From NCBI GenBank assembly GCA_009760855.2, contig WPIO01000005.1, forward strand, positions 8,094,001-8,158,000: a stretch of 64,000 nt of DNA, in the 5' to 3' direction. Source of the DNA: Cristatella mucedo. Taxonomy: Eukaryota; Bryozoa; Phylactolaemata; Cristatellidae. The notes beneath the pieces were generated by a model. That model was given only the letters and a program-made list of their open reading frames with translations, was not told where the DNA came from and ran no database searches. This document shows, piece after piece, positions 25,201 to 36,454 of this stretch. How positions within the stretch are numbered: position 1 is the first letter of the stretch; each line of letters begins with the position of its first letter. The translations under genes and the position numbers were made by a program.

Positions 25201-28112
25201 AAAGAGATTAAGTTCTACAAGGGTGCGATGCAAATGTATTATTAATTATTAATATAGCGGCTAAAGAGGCTGGTAACCCACCTGTTCTTCTTGACAGCCT
25301 GATTGTTCTGTTTGCATCAATTGTCTTTTCTGTGAGTGGGCATGCCAAAATCGTGCACGCTTTAGCTAGCCAGTTGACGTGCTTACTTTCCAGCATAGGT
25401 GCTCACACTTCAATACCCAGGTCATGCGTCCGAATTCTTCAGCAGACAATCTTGTATTACCTGCTGCAAGCAGTTGATGCCCGAAAAGGCTCTTCTGCCG
25501 TTATGTAAATGAGGCTCTCTTATCTGCCGGCGGCCTTTACTTTCTGTAAATTCCATTGAAAGATTCAGCTCTCATAGAGTGCCTCATAAAATATATAATT
25601 CATTTGTATAGCACCGTAAGAGAACTTAATCTATTGTCTGGCACTTTACATATGCCACAAGGCTCGAGCCCACGACCTCAGCCATCGAATGCATTCACCT
25701 TGGTCGGGCCGAGCACCTTAACCACCGGGCCAAACCAGTTCATGAATGTTTTATTATTATTATCTTCTACCGAAGGGACCAAACTTGCTGACACCAGAAC
25801 ACTTAGCTTAGCTTGGGGTTGGGTGTCACTTAAGCAATCTCGTTCTGCTTGCCCTTTTTGGGGGCGGGGATAATCTGGATAAATAATGAATAAATAATAT
25901 GAATAAATCTGGGTCTGTCTTGCCTTGTCCGAACTGCTACCAGTCGTGGCACGGCGGCCTCCACACTTCCGCCGTCGCCCTGTTTGATTCGTCTCGCTTG
26001 CCTTGCAGCGCTCGCCGACGTGCCGTTCGAGCTGAATGCACGACTGAAGGAGGCAGGCAGCTTCTCGCAGGTGAGAGCCCTCTGGTGGCCGACGATCGCA
26101 CTGGGGCAGCCTCGGACCCGCTTCTGGGGCCACTCGTGCCTGCCTAGCAGAGCAGCAGCAGCGCAGCGAGGGGTAGTGGCAGTCGAAGGGCGCTCGGCAT
26201 TGTCAAGAGGGTGCCGTCGGGATGTGCCCCTCGACCAAGAAGATTTTTGGCCAAGCCGCCAGTGCTGCTGTGGCTGCTGCTGTCACCACAGCCTCCGCTG
26301 ACTGAGCGGTGTAATGTGGCTCTTATGAGTTTCACGACAGACAAAAGCTCAGGGGTAAGGTACCCTCGTTTCACTACCCAGGTCGCAGGTTCTGGTCCTG
26401 CACCAGGCAATCCTTCATTGATATTGACTACACTTGTCCAGAAATGCTAGTAGGTATGGTCCACTAGTTTGGCCTGCTAGTGTGTTGCCTTGAAGTCGCT
26501 TAGTTCGAACCGATAGCCTCGATCATGCCATGCCGGCCATGCCCTCCTTGGTCGGGATAGCGTGCTGAGTTCAAAATTTGCGGTCCAACAACTATTCAAA
26601 GGGAACTGCTTGCCTAGCCTACCTAGCAGCCTTTGTGCCCTTTTGGGTCACTTCATTTTTTGGCTCCAGCATATCTCTCCGATATACTCCCCCATCAGGC
26701 CAAGCATCGTACCACCCTCTTTTCGGAATCCAACAGTCTACAAATACCCCGTACAAACCTCAATTTTTTTGGAGACCGTGCATTTAGTTCGTATGGTCCC
26801 AAAGCCTGGAACTCCCTCCCGACCTTCGTCAGCACATCCCCTGACTTGACCACATTCAAAAAGAACTTAAATACACACCAATTTACGACAGCATTTAGTG
26901 GGTCCCTGGATTCGTCCTTGATGTGCTTATGCGTGCTGACACTGTGCGCACTAACCACATTTGCATGCTGACCCTGTGCATGTCACCCCTAACCATGTTA
27001 TTCATTTTGTTTGTTTTTCAAGCATGATTTTACTTACCATTTAATTGCATTTCCCTTTGCAGCAAATGTAAAGCGCCTAGAAAGAGATTGAGTTCTCTGA
27101 GGGCGCTTTATCGAGTGCATTATTATTATTATGATTATTATTAGTGGTTGCAGGATCATTTCCCTCTCGATGCAAAATTTTGTCGGTTCCTCCGCCGACG
27201 GTCTTTTGGGGTTTTTCGGAAACTGTAGGTGTGCTTGATGGCAGTAGCGCCCTACGCCAGCCGCCGAAGGGGAATGGGCAGGAGCGCTGAGTGGTGAGCT
27301 TCGATGATCGGCCTTTGATACCATACTGCAGTCTCGTTGCTGCTGCATTCGTTGGAACTAGCTGGCTTCTTGCCTGCTCGGAGCCGCGTGCAGTCGGCCT
27401 CGCCCTGCCGCTGTCTGATGGCTGCTGTCGGCGAATCTAAATCGCAGTCACCGTTCGTTTCGCTGCAGTTGTGCACACCGGTCAACTTCCGCTACCGCTC
27501 CGCCGCCGACCTGCAGCGGCAGGTAAGCCCGAGCCTATGAGAGGCGTGTGCAAGCTCGTGCGAGGCTGCGGCAGTTGCGGTTGCAGTCGTTGAGCAAGAC
27601 GTGCCATGCTCTCTCGTTGCGAATCAACGGCGGCAGACGCTCTCACTCGAACCTAGCCGGCATCAGCATGCGTAGCCAGCATGCCGACGCTGCCATCCAG
27701 GTCGGTGCTTTGCCGCCCGTGGCCGGTGTGCAGACGTGCTCTGACGACACGCTTTCTGCCACCGTGGCTGCTACGACTTTGCGAGTGAGCCTCGGCTGGC
27801 GCTCCCTGGCCGCTGTCCCAGCGGCCGAGCAGCTGCTCGAGCTGACGAGCGCCGCTCTGGCACCGACGCGAGCAGCTCACCAAGTGCCGGCAGGCTGCTG
27901 GAGGGTGACGACGGGACCATCGTGGAGTGCGCAGCAGAAGAGCTGGCAGGAGTCTCGCCTCAAGCTCTCCCTGCCGTTACTTCTAAATAGCATCTGCTAA
28001 GACTACCTGAGCTCGTGCTTTGTCGAACTGATCGTGCAATGGGGGGAGAGAGAGAGGAAGTTGCAGGGAAGAAGGACTGGGGAGTAGGCTGTGCATCCAA
28101 CGCACTGATTAG

Positions 28113-28179
<67 letters not shown>

Positions 28180-30276
28180 GCTAGGCTAAGGGCAGCAAGA
28201 ATCGAGAAAAAGCTGTGCCTCGCTCGCAGCAAGCTCGAGGTGGCAAGCATGAGCATCAAGCACGCCACTGCCAAGCCCACTGTCGGCCACCGACGACGAA
28301 CGACGACGTAACAGAAATAGAGAAATTCTGTGTCTAGTCTTGCTGGCCTTTGGGCGACGTCTGTGTTCATGAAATAGCCTGGTTGCAATGTTGATTGTGC
28401 ACCATTGACTGTCGGATGGGTGAGTGTGCGTGCGATTTTTTGTGTCCCCCCTACACGAAGTAACTGCTGATAGGGTTAAGTAAGGTCTGGTGAAAGTTCG
28501 GCTGATTCAGCGGTCGCATTTCCGTTGCTGCATCGGGCATTTATTGATCTCACTACTATCCACACCCCGGCTACAGCTGATGACAAAAGATTGTGTGCTT
28601 CGGGATTAGAACCACTAGATCTGGGTCATAAAATCCAGCACCTTGCGGTGGCTAAAGAAAGCTCCCACCCCATTGAGGGGTCCGGCTGATGTAGAGGCAC
28701 GGACTGCTCCAACCGAACCTGTAGCCGTTCGTGCCTCCTCCTCGCTTTGTGGGGAGAGGTCTCCTTTAGCCTATCTCCCTCTTGTTGGGAGCCCTGAAGC
28801 TGCTTCCGGTTGCTACCGTAATTCCTGGGTGGGGGGTACAGACTTGGAGAGCGACTCTAGAGACTTGTCCGACGCCATGTAATGTAATGTATCTCCGTCA
28901 GTAACTCCACAAAGTCATAAAGACCATGTGGGTGTTACGAAGGAGAGTTTTGTATAGCGCACTCACAGCCTAAGCGGCTTTCGGTACGCATTCGGTACCC
29001 AACAGACTTCGTCTCACGCAACAAAGAGAAAGTGGGAAGCATAGCAGAGTCAGGAGAGCAGTTGAGGTAGTGAGTAGTGTGGAATTAGCCGCTCAGGACC
29101 GCTGAAAAAGATGTGCCTTAGTCGGCAGTTGGAGAGTAGATGTCGTTGCATAAGAATTGTGGAAGCGAGTACCACAGTCTAGGACCTGCGAAGCTAAAGC
29201 TTCTGTCGCCAACTGTCTTTAAGCGGAGGAATGGGACAGCTAATTTATTGTCCACACAGGACCTGAGGGCGCGAACAGGCTGAAACTGATGCAGCAGTTC
29301 AGCTAGGTACGAAGGAGCCAAGCCGTGGCGGGCCTTGTGGGTCAGCATAAGAACTTTGCTCTGTGCCTTCGGTTTGTCCTCGCATTCGCTATTAATGGGG
29401 TCACCCTTCTTGTAGGGGGGCCTAGAGAAGGCCGAGCACCGGGACTTGGGTGCACTTCAGTGTGGCTTTCGTTTGTTTTTTTTTTGTTTTTCTTAAGAGA
29501 TGACCAAATTTTAGATGGGTCTACCAGAAGTCTGCAGAGCGGCGATGCTGCTTCTAGCTCTCCAAATGGGAGACCAGATTCCATTTCAGTCAGTGCGGGT
29601 GTCCAGAGGCTTCTAGGTGGTGTGCTCCTGGTACAGAGCTTCAGTCTTCAGTTCATGAAATGGGAAGCAGAACTTCGTCGGAAAGCTAAAGAACCCCTGC
29701 GATTGGCGTGCTTTCGGTATGCAGCGTCGCAGTGTTTCTCCAGAATGAACAGAAGTGTGTGCCTATGCATTTATTTATTTTTAGATAGGGCTGGGAAGGT
29801 GATCTGTCGGGTACTGAATACTTTAGCAGCTTCTCACTTTCAATAAACACTAAGAACAGCAACAGTTGTCCGGTAAGATGGCGACCAATACTTCCGGGAG
29901 TGTAATAGAAGCCTAAATCTATGTACAGTACTGTATAGACTCAGCGAAGCGAGTCCACAGGCAGTGAGCCAGTAAGTAAACACTAGGAATAGCACACGTT
30001 GTATAGAGGCTATGGAGCTTCTTCCTGGTGAACCTAAAGAAGAAAGTCTGAGCCTAATGTCAAACCCATGACGGTCGAGGTGTATAGCTCCATTTGCCAC
30101 GATCCTGGTTTGCGCCCATGGCTAAAATTCTTGTGTTGGTTTCTGTGAGTTTCCCTTGCAACAATCGGTAGGCCTGATTGCATGTCTACCTTCGGCTGCG
30201 CTGCTGAAGCTGCAGCACTACCTGCCAATTGGCTGCTATTGGCTTGCCTGGAATTACACTGCCTACCTCAAGGGTG

Positions 30277-30332
<56 letters not shown>

Positions 30333-30385
30333 TGTGTGTGTGTCTGTGTGTGTGTGTGTGTGTCTGTGTGTGTCTGTGTGTGTGT

Positions 30386-30480
<95 letters not shown>

Positions 30481-30928
30481 TGAGCATGGTTACTCACCAA
30501 GGCACTTGCTTGTTTTGCATGACGAATAAAATAATTAAACGAGATAAGAAATGCTGCAAAACACCTGCCCCATGTAATGCCAAATCGATCACTGCACTAT
30601 AATAAGTAAAAGTCGGCAAAGTTAAATCTCTTCTGATTCAACAGCCTTATTTCTACAGCAGCAGAATAAACATGATGCTCATGGCTTTACTTATAGCAGG
30701 CTAAAAGGTTACCTCATGTAGGACTCGAATATAAGACCTAGTTCGGCAAGAGCAAACGTTGTGCTGCTGCTGCTGGGGCCCAAGGGCTGCTGGCTGTCTT
30801 TCGGTACACTTATGAATAGTTGTCAAAGCCGGCGTCCTATCTTTTCTTACTTCTGCCTTTATCTCCGCTAGCTCTGCACCTGTACTTCGGTGCCCCTACC
30901 TCTTGCTATATATTTGTCCATCTCTCTG

Positions 30929-30986
<58 letters not shown>

Positions 30987-31072
30987 AAACAAACAATGCA
31001 CATGTGTGTGCACACATAGACACACGTACACATAGAAATACACACACTCAGTCACTCTTTTTCTATCTCTTT

Positions 31073-31130
<58 letters not shown>

Positions 31131-31511
31131 TCTCTCTCGACCTCCACCTGGACGAATTACCTCTCTGTTCTCTTCTATCTTTATCTCCACTTACGTCTCT
31201 ACGTGTCTCTCTCTCCTTCTCATTTTGCTCTCTACTCACTCACTGGCTTGCTCTTATCTCTTCTCTCTCTTTCTCCCTCTCTCTCGACCTCTATTTGTAT
31301 AGCTCTCTATCCGATATCTGTCTTACCTAATTCATTGTGTACCTTTTTGGACGATTTTCTGCCTTACTCTCCATGGGTTGGACTGCAATGCATATTTCAT
31401 ACTTATCGCGTTCCTCAGTTGACAGCTCTGTTCTTGTTCTCTTTTTGCCTGCAGTATAATTACTCGTTCGAAAGCGAGGAGAGTGCAGCAGCTCGAGTGG
31501 TTGGTCAGTGA
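16392..31511 (+). CDS. MVB12: Multivesicular body subunit 12 (ESCRT-I subunit), complete, nine coding exons
   Basis: ESCRT-I subunit that helps sort ubiquitinated cargo into multivesicular bodies at the endosome. Coding exons: 16392-16463, 17126-17239, 17607-17703, 19633-19762, 21765-21923, 22365-22564, 26009-26070, 27469-27522, 31455-31511. All junctions are GT-AG and phases match throughout, giving 314 residues (human MVB12B is about the same). The N-terminal MABP domain (about 7-140) shows [44 protein letters not shown] and REAICDI. A Pro/Gln/Met-rich linker follows. The C-terminal UMA domain (about 258-314) carries ADVPFELN and [14 protein letters not shown]. The start ATG is preceded in frame by a TGA at 16374-16376. 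Introns contain long simple repeats and retroelements. MVB12A and MVB12B cannot be separated; an invertebrate would probably carry one gene. Identity is very secure and exon boundaries are by eye. Confidence 0.93.
17407..17500 (+). repeat. GT microsatellite in MVB12 intron 2
   Basis: Nearly pure GT over about 90 bases, preceded by a short CT run, between MVB12 exons 2 and 3. Confidence 0.95.
17940..18070 (-). mobile_element. SINE-B fragment, diverged
   Basis: gaaggcttttgacggctatt, gtaggactctagcctgatga and cctgggtcgtgaagacccaa on the plus strand correspond to the reversed body and tRNA-like head of SINE-B. Confidence 0.4.
18121..18248 (+). repeat. GT array with a regular internal tgtgcgcg octamer repeat
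   Basis: Flanking GT runs enclose about nine tandem units of tgtgcgcg. The alternating pyrimidine-purine pattern is Z-DNA-prone. It lies in MVB12 intron 3. Confidence 0.95.
20185..20350 (+). mobile_element. SINE-B copy, near complete
   Basis: Box-A-like gtgatggcacactgggtaag, box-B-like aggtcgtgggtttgattcct, body gcgatcctttatcgccactg and aaaggctcttctgtcgctat, and tail aggctgtttaatcagctagg. It lies in MVB12 intron 4. Confidence 0.75.
20377..20512 (-). mobile_element. SINE-A copy, near complete
   Basis: attcatttgtatagcacccc to ctggaccaacccactcc, with the reversed box B intact. It lies head-to-head beside the SINE-B at 20185-20350. Confidence 0.75.
20895..21025 (-). mobile_element. SINE-B copy, diverged
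   Basis: aacagcctgatttatatagc, agaagagccttaatggctat and gcaggattcgacccactacc are reversed SINE-B tail, body and box B. Confidence 0.6.
21765..22564 (+). CDS. MVB12: MVB12 exons 5-6: low-complexity linker
   Basis: Residues from about 138 to 257 form a Pro/Gln/Met/Ser/Ala-rich linker ([31 protein letters not shown]). It connects the MABP and UMA domains and is expected to be disordered. The 441-bp intron between the exons is largely a GA-purine array. Confidence 0.85.
21961..22200 (+). repeat. GA polypurine array in MVB12 intron 5
   Basis: About 240 bases of almost pure purine on the plus strand, with GA dinucleotide runs and a few interruptions. It fills over half of a 441-bp intron. Confidence 0.95.
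22984..23021. repeat. Perfect 14-bp-arm hairpin in MVB12 intron 6
   Basis: GAGCAAGCTGGCTG and CAGCCAGCTTGCTC pair around a 10-base spacer that itself contains gctgcagc. Confidence 0.75.
23456..23487. repeat. Perfect 14-bp-arm hairpin in MVB12 intron 6
   Basis: TACTATCGAAGGAG (23456-23469) and CTCCTTCGATAGTA (23474-23487) pair around a four-base loop (AGAC). Confidence 0.8.
23940..25250 (+). mobile_element. LINE 3' region with duplicated tail
   Basis: Remnants of palm and thumb coding ([60 protein letters not shown]) in shifted frames. A first 3' tail ends near 25015 (taattactattactattatg) and a second tail lies at about 25090-25250 (cttcctttacagcatatgct...ttattaattatta). It lies in MVB12 intron 6. 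Confidence 0.8.
25380..25540 (+). mobile_element. SINE-B copy, diverged
   Basis: cccaggtcatgcgtccgaat (box B region), ctgctgcaagcagttgatgc and aaaaggctcttctgccgtta follow the SINE-B order. Confidence 0.5.
25596..25742 (-). mobile_element. SINE-A copy
   Basis: attcatttgtatagcaccgt, agagaacttaatctattgtc, ggctcgagcccacgacctca and caccttaaccaccgggccaa: reversed SINE-A with a 14-base insertion in the head. It lies in MVB12 intron 6. Confidence 0.75.
26009..31511 (+). CDS. MVB12: MVB12 exons 7-9: UMA domain and stop
   Basis: Three very small exons (62, 54 and 57 nt) encode the UBAP1-MVB12-associated domain, through which these subunits join the ESCRT-I core. Exon 7 holds [18 protein letters not shown]. 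Exon 8 holds [18 protein letters not shown]. Exon 9 holds [18 protein letters not shown] and TGA. They are separated by 1.4- and 3.9-kb repeat-filled introns, so automatic gene finders could miss them. Confidence 0.9.
26340..26440 (+). mobile_element. SINE-B fragment
   Basis: ggtaaggtaccctcgtttca, caggtcgcaggttctggtcc and caggcaatccttcattgat resemble the SINE-B head and start of body. It lies in MVB12 intron 7. Confidence 0.4.
26570..27145 (+). mobile_element. LINE 3' end in MVB12 intron 7
   Basis: Coding remnant [20 protein letters not shown] and [20 protein letters not shown], then the standard 3' region and tail (aagcgcctagaaagagattg, ttattattattatg). It is one of the better preserved 3' ends. 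Confidence 0.8.
28115..28176 (+). repeat. GA microsatellite
   Basis: Uninterrupted GA dinucleotides in MVB12 intron 8. Confidence 0.95.
28505..28665 (-). mobile_element. SINE-B fragment, diverged
   Basis: ggctgattcagcggtcgcat and ttcgggattagaaccactag, then ctgggtcataaaatccagca, follow the reversed SINE-B order. Confidence 0.4.
28876..29352 (-). mobile_element. LINE family 2 (ATTAC-tailed) 3' fragment, copy 2
   Basis: Minus translation [20 protein letters not shown], then [20 protein letters not shown] and [16 protein letters not shown]. It is nearly identical to 9725-10210 over its whole length, with the same ATTAC-repeat 3' end. It lies in MVB12 intron 8. Confidence 0.8.
30279..30479 (+). 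repeat. Long GT microsatellite
   Basis: About 200 bases of GT with regularly scattered tctg interruptions in the first half, in MVB12 intron 8. Confidence 0.95.
30635..30770 (-). mobile_element. SINE-B copy, diverged
   Basis: caacagccttatttctacag, cagcagaataaacatgatgc, gtaggactcgaatataagac: reversed SINE-B body and box B. Confidence 0.45.
30930..31300 (+). repeat. CT-rich arrays before the last MVB12 exon
   Basis: Pure CT at about 30932-30985 and 31068-31138, then CT-rich sequence to about 31300. The strong pyrimidine bias lies 150-500 bases upstream of the exon 9 acceptor. Confidence 0.95.
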
Positions 31512-32075
31512 GTAGCAGCCACCGCCGGCCTTGGAACACAGTGGCCCTGAGGAGCACCGCCTCGCCTGCCGAGGTGCCTGCACCGCCAACTGTGTGCTGC
31601 CGAGTAGGCAGCTCACATTCGTGCGCACTGCCTCCAGTCGCCGCTTCGGCCGAAGATGTGCATGTCTCCTTCCTCAGCACCGCTGCCCGGCTATCGTGTC
31701 GGCTCAGGCATGCTCAGGCAGCATTAGCAGCTCTGCAGGCCGCTGGGCTGCTTGCTGCTAAGCCTAAGTCTGGTGTTCCCATCTGGTTTTGGCCATCTGT
31801 CTATGCTTACTCACCGCCCTACGCTAGGTGAGGAGTGAATGCTGCGCCGAATCCCGATTACTTTCTGCATCTGGAGCGCTACTGCTGCTCTGCTCAGTGG
31901 ACAGCCAGTGCCTAGCAGCACCAAAGCTTGTCTCTTCGGAGCTTCATCCGTGCCAAGACAATAGCCAATTTCCTCAAATGATTATCGATTCGTGTAAAGT
32001 TTACTATATTCTCAGAATTTTGCTACCAGGCGCATCTCGGTTATTTGCAGAATAAAACCACTGTACCTGGCGATA
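31512..32075 (+). other. Probable 3' UTR of MVB12 with poly(A) signal
   Basis: No further donor or coding sequence is evident after the MVB12 stop. The first AATAAA on this strand is at 32051-32056, so the mRNA probably ends near 32075. Confidence 0.5.
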
Positions 32076-32929
32076 GGTCTTGGTAGCTGCAGACCGGAAG
32101 CTTGTGTTTTTTCGACGTATCCTTGTGTTCCATCCGAGCGTTGGTGCCGTAATGACCTTGTACTCTGCTGCTCTTTTAACCAAAGAATCGAGTGTTTCGG
32201 CAGCATTTGAGCTGCGATTACGAAGTGATCTTGCTTTTTCGAGTTAGCACTTCATTCAAAAGATAGTAGAAGCTGGCTTGGAAAATCACGTGAATACAGT
32301 GGGATGCCTCCTCACTAAACTGAATGGAGCTGCCAGACAGTAGAGTAGAGGGAGAAGTATGCTGCCTTTCCTTTGCCGGCTAGCTTTTATGCTTATATTT
32401 ATCTTATATTTATCTTATTTTATGCTTATATTTATGCTTATATTTATTGTATGCTTATATGTATTTGCCGGCTAGCTTTTATGCCACATCTAGTTGACTA
32501 GGCCCTACGTTTGCAGTGCCATTCGTGTCTGAGTTCAGAGTGTCACGCCGTAGCCGGCAGGTAGAGTTCGAGCAGCTCCGGACACAATCGTGAGTACAAT
32601 TTGAATGTGAACATTCCAGAAAGTGGGCATTGCGACTGGTCGGAAGCTGCAGCCACCTAAATGTATCACCGATGGAGCCCACGGTACTTGAAACCCTTTC
32701 AATGAGCAGCAGCTGCTCCAAAAGCAGCTGTCTGGTGACTTGCAGCAAAGTTATTCACAGAAGAGATTGAGCATCTATCTTACAGCGTCAAGTCCAAGAA
32801 ATTAGGTGCTCTGTTTGTTGAACGAGCTTGGGCGCTTCCTGGTTGGTAGCCTACCATTTGACAGCCAATGGATAATTGCTCTTCCTGTCAATCCAGCCAT
32901 AGAATGAAACCACTCATTGTCTGCCTGCA

Positions 32930-33672
32930 GGGATGCCACATCTAAGTTGGTCCGTGCATTTGTGACATCCATGTCCTGACTTCTGTAACTCACTGCTTGC
33001 TGGTCTACCGGCCTTAGCAATCAGGCGCTTGCAGCTTGTGCAAAACTTTGCAGCTAGGCTTGTCTGACATGAGCGGCACAGTTGCCACATCACACCACTT
33101 CCACCAATTCTCCTCGCCGACCTGCACTGGCTCCCAGTGCAGCAACGCATCGACTTCAAGGTTTTTGTCAGTCACTTTTAGGTCTCTTTATTCTTTGGCT
33201 CCAACCTACCTATCAGATCTACTCCCCCACCAGGCTAAGCATCGTACCACTCTCTTGTTGGAATCTAATCGTTTACCTATACCTCCAACGAACCTCAAAT
33301 CCTTCGGATACCGTGCCTTTAGTTCATATGCTCCCAAAGCCTGGAACTCACTCTTGACTTGCGTCACGACATCTCCTGACTTGACCACGTTTAAAAAGAA
33401 ATTTAGAACACCTATTTAGCACAGCATTTAGTGGTTTTTATGTGCCTATTCGTGCTGACACTGTGCATGCTGCCACTAATCATACTTGCATGCTGACCCT
33501 GTGCATGTCACCCCTATCCATGTTATTCTTTTAGTTTATTGAGCATGCTACCACTAACCATTCGATCGTGCTTGCTTTGCAGCAAATGTAAAGTGCCTAG
33601 AAAGAGATTGAGTTATCTGAGGGTGCTATATCAAATGTAGTATTATTGTTATTATTATTACTATTATTAGTT
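32930..33672 (+). mobile_element. LINE 3' end
   Basis: Coding remnants ([20 protein letters not shown], then [20 protein letters not shown]) and a full 3' region ending in tgtagtattattgttattat. Confidence 0.8.
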
Positions 33673-33889
33673 ATTCCTCTCGTTCGCCTAAATATTGTGG
33701 GGCTTTCACCGTGCAGGCTGTAGATTGTGGTACTCAAAACTAGTGTTGCTTATACACCGGGGATCCTAATCCTCAACAGTTTCGAGGCTACCCCCCCCCC
33801 CAGCCTGTGCACCAAATCTGGGCGTCCTATTCCTAAATTGCCTTTCGCTAAATGGCTACTTTAGCTCCATAGTCTGAGCTTGCTTGGAT

Positions 33890-34654
33890 AAGGATAATGC
33901 AGTCAAGCTGATCCGTGCAGTTGTGGAATCTCATCTAGGCTTGTGTAGCTCACTCCTTGAAGGTCTTGCTGCCTATGCCACTCGCCACACGTGGTGCTAA
34001 ATGGGGCAGCCAGGCTTGTCTATCGTTAGCGTTGCAACTGCCACAATGAACCAGCTTTTCATTAACAGTGGATCGACTTTAATCCGTGTCGTTTTGCTCA
34101 ATTTTAGGTCCCTTCATTTCTTTACCAATCTTGAATACACTCTCCAGGCTTCCTCTAGTACCACTTCTGATTCAGTTCGTTTGGCTGTACCCCTAATCGA
34201 GCTGGAATAACTTGGAGATTGGGCCTTCAGTTTGTGGCGAGCCGTGGTGGCACACTAGGTAAGGCGGTTGCTTTCACGACCTCGGTCCCTAGGTCGTGGG
34301 TTCGTGTCCTGCGGCGGGCGATCCATTATCGCCACTGCAAGCGGTGGCGACAGCCGTAAAGGCTCTTCCGTTGCTATAAAAAAAGGCTGTTTAATCAGCT
34401 AGGATTTTTTTTTTGTTTATGCTCCTAATGCCTGGAACTGGCTACCGACTGACGTAACGACATCCCCTGACTTGATGGCATTTAAATGGAAGTTAAGAAC
34501 CCACCTGCTTCTCCATCTTGAAGTATTGCCCTGTCCATATGAATTGTCCTTTAATGGGTGCTTGCTAAAATTGAGGGCCTAGTCACTAATAAGTGTATAT
34601 GCTTCCTTTCCGGCATACGTAAAAAGCCTGAAAAGAGATAGAGTTCTCTTTTGG

Positions 34655-34655
<1 letters not shown>
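33890..34655 (+). mobile_element. Diverged LINE copy carrying a nested SINE-B
   Basis: RT C-terminal remnants before 34242 (ttggagattgggccttcagt) resume at 34414 (tatgctcctaatgcctggaa) and run to the tail near 34600-34650 (cttcctttccggcatacgta, agagatagagttctc). Confidence 0.7.
34243..34413 (+). mobile_element. SINE-B copy inserted in a LINE
   Basis: Complete SINE-B from gccgtggtggcacactaggt to ttaatcagctagga and a T-run. It is flanked by a short direct repeat (tttgt) that is consistent with a target-site duplication. Confidence 0.8.

Positions 34656-34690
<35 letters not shown>
34655..34690 (+). repeat. TA microsatellite
   Basis: Uninterrupted TA at the 3' end of the 33890-34655 LINE. Confidence 0.95.
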
Positions 34691-34980
34691 TGTTTTCAGC
34701 CACAGTCCTGCCTCCAATTCCGATCCTCAAGTTCCAGCCGACCTTGTCTGCCATTGCTTGCTGCTGTGTTCCATGGTGTCCCTATTCATATCCAGTCGTG
34801 CTTCTCCTCTTGAGTTGAAGTCTGTGTGCTACAGCGTGGGCATCCAAAGCAGCACAGGCTTTCAGTTCGTTAGGGCTTGAGCTCATGGTCATGTGATCCT
34901 TACCCTCGGTGAGCACCGATTGATTTTTTCTTGTATTACAGTTTTTAACGTTCATAATAATTCGTGTGTATGTGTGTTCG

Positions 34981-34983
<3 letters not shown>

Positions 34984-35014
<31 letters not shown>
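34984..35014 (+). repeat. GT microsatellite
   Basis: About 30 bases of GT, followed by an AT-rich tata/tgtat region to about 35130. Confidence 0.9.
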
Positions 35015-35019
<5 letters not shown>

Positions 35020-36129
35020 GTATACATGTATGTAACTGTATATATATATTTATATAAATGTATATATATTTTTATATGCCTGTATATATTTACATACAGG
35101 TTCATATGCAGTCAATAAATATATACGTTTATGCGTGATAGATCTCATATCCTGTGCGAGCTCATTCGGGCAGCTGCAAAGGACTTTCGAGGAAAGTAAA
35201 AACAGATGGATGAAGTCAGTCTAACGGACGGCAGAGGCCAAAACTGCCCACATCTGGCTCACCCTACCCCTCCCCTGACCTGCATAATGGACTGCCTGTC
35301 GCCATTGAAAGCGACAGCGTCCAAGCGGTCTGCGGCGATGTATAACTGTTCCGGTGCATAGTCGTGACTCACCCGACTTGCCCAAGCTAGGGTTAGCTGG
35401 AGTTAGGTCTTCCAACCCTGCTTCTGCGATTGCAGGCCAGCAGCATTCTAGCATTTGTAGTTGCGATCGATGCAGTGCAGTTGTGGTAGGATCCGTTCCC
35501 TCACGGTCGCTCTCAAAAAAATGCAGGTTATTTTTTATGTCTTAACGAGAGCCATCCTGCATCGTTCCGAGAAGTGTACCGGCATCTCTAGGCCCACACC
35601 GACAGATTTTCTCGTGACTAACCAAGTATTGGTATTGGGACGGCTCATGCCTAGCGCATGGGAGAATGTGCTGGGTTAGCACGAAATCAGAGCCGGACCA
35701 GCGAATGTGCAGGGAAGCGGCTACCCACCCCCCGGCACAAAAGAGCAGCTCTCACTTATATTCATGATCCATTATATCCTTATATCCATTCGGCTTCAGT
35801 AGGTTTTGACAGACAAAAGCGCCGGGAGCCACCAGAATGTGAGTGTAGCCTGGAAGATCAGCAGTAATCCATTATTCAAGCTGAGGCGAGCGAGCGATGA
35901 AGGTAATCCGACTGCGAGACCTACTAATACCTACCATTAAGACCTAAAATAGATGAAAGCGACAAAACTGACAAAACTTAGGACTGGCGAGTACGCCGAC
36001 TAATCCACTACATTAACCAAGAAGCAAGGCTGGTAGCCATGCGAAAGAATGCCGTCAGCTGAGGGTTTCAAGAAGATTTGCCGTCAGCCGAGGGTTCCAA
36101 GAGAATTAACGAGACGAGCGAACCTAATG

Positions 36130-36275
36130 CCGAGCTGGCTTGGTCCAGCGGTTAAGGTGCTCGCCTCGACCAAGTTGTGGCTGAACTCATGGGCTCGAGC
36201 CCCGAGGCATATGTGAAGCGCCTTAATAGAGATTAAGTTCTCCTTGGCGCTATACAAATGAAATATATATATATA
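36130..36275 (+). mobile_element. SINE-A copy, near complete
   Basis: Box-A-like gctggcttggtccagcggtt, box-B-like gggctcgagccccga, tail gtgaagcgccttaatagaga ttaagttctccttggcgctatacaaatg, then TA repeats. Confidence 0.8.
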
Positions 36276-36454
36276 TTATATATAATGCACTCAAGGGTAG
36301 GTAGTGCGAGCGTGAATAACGATTTCACAAGTGAAGAGAAGCAAGAGACCGAAAAACGGCTAACGAAAGCGGCAACGAAAAACTACGTCTAACTTTGACT
36401 GCACAGCAAAATTGTTTCCTTAGTTTAATCTGCTAGCAGCTTATATCTTGTTAA

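Noticed and set aside
30156-30602. Cys/Val-repeat open frames
   Set aside because: Translation of the GT microsatellite in either strand; not coding.
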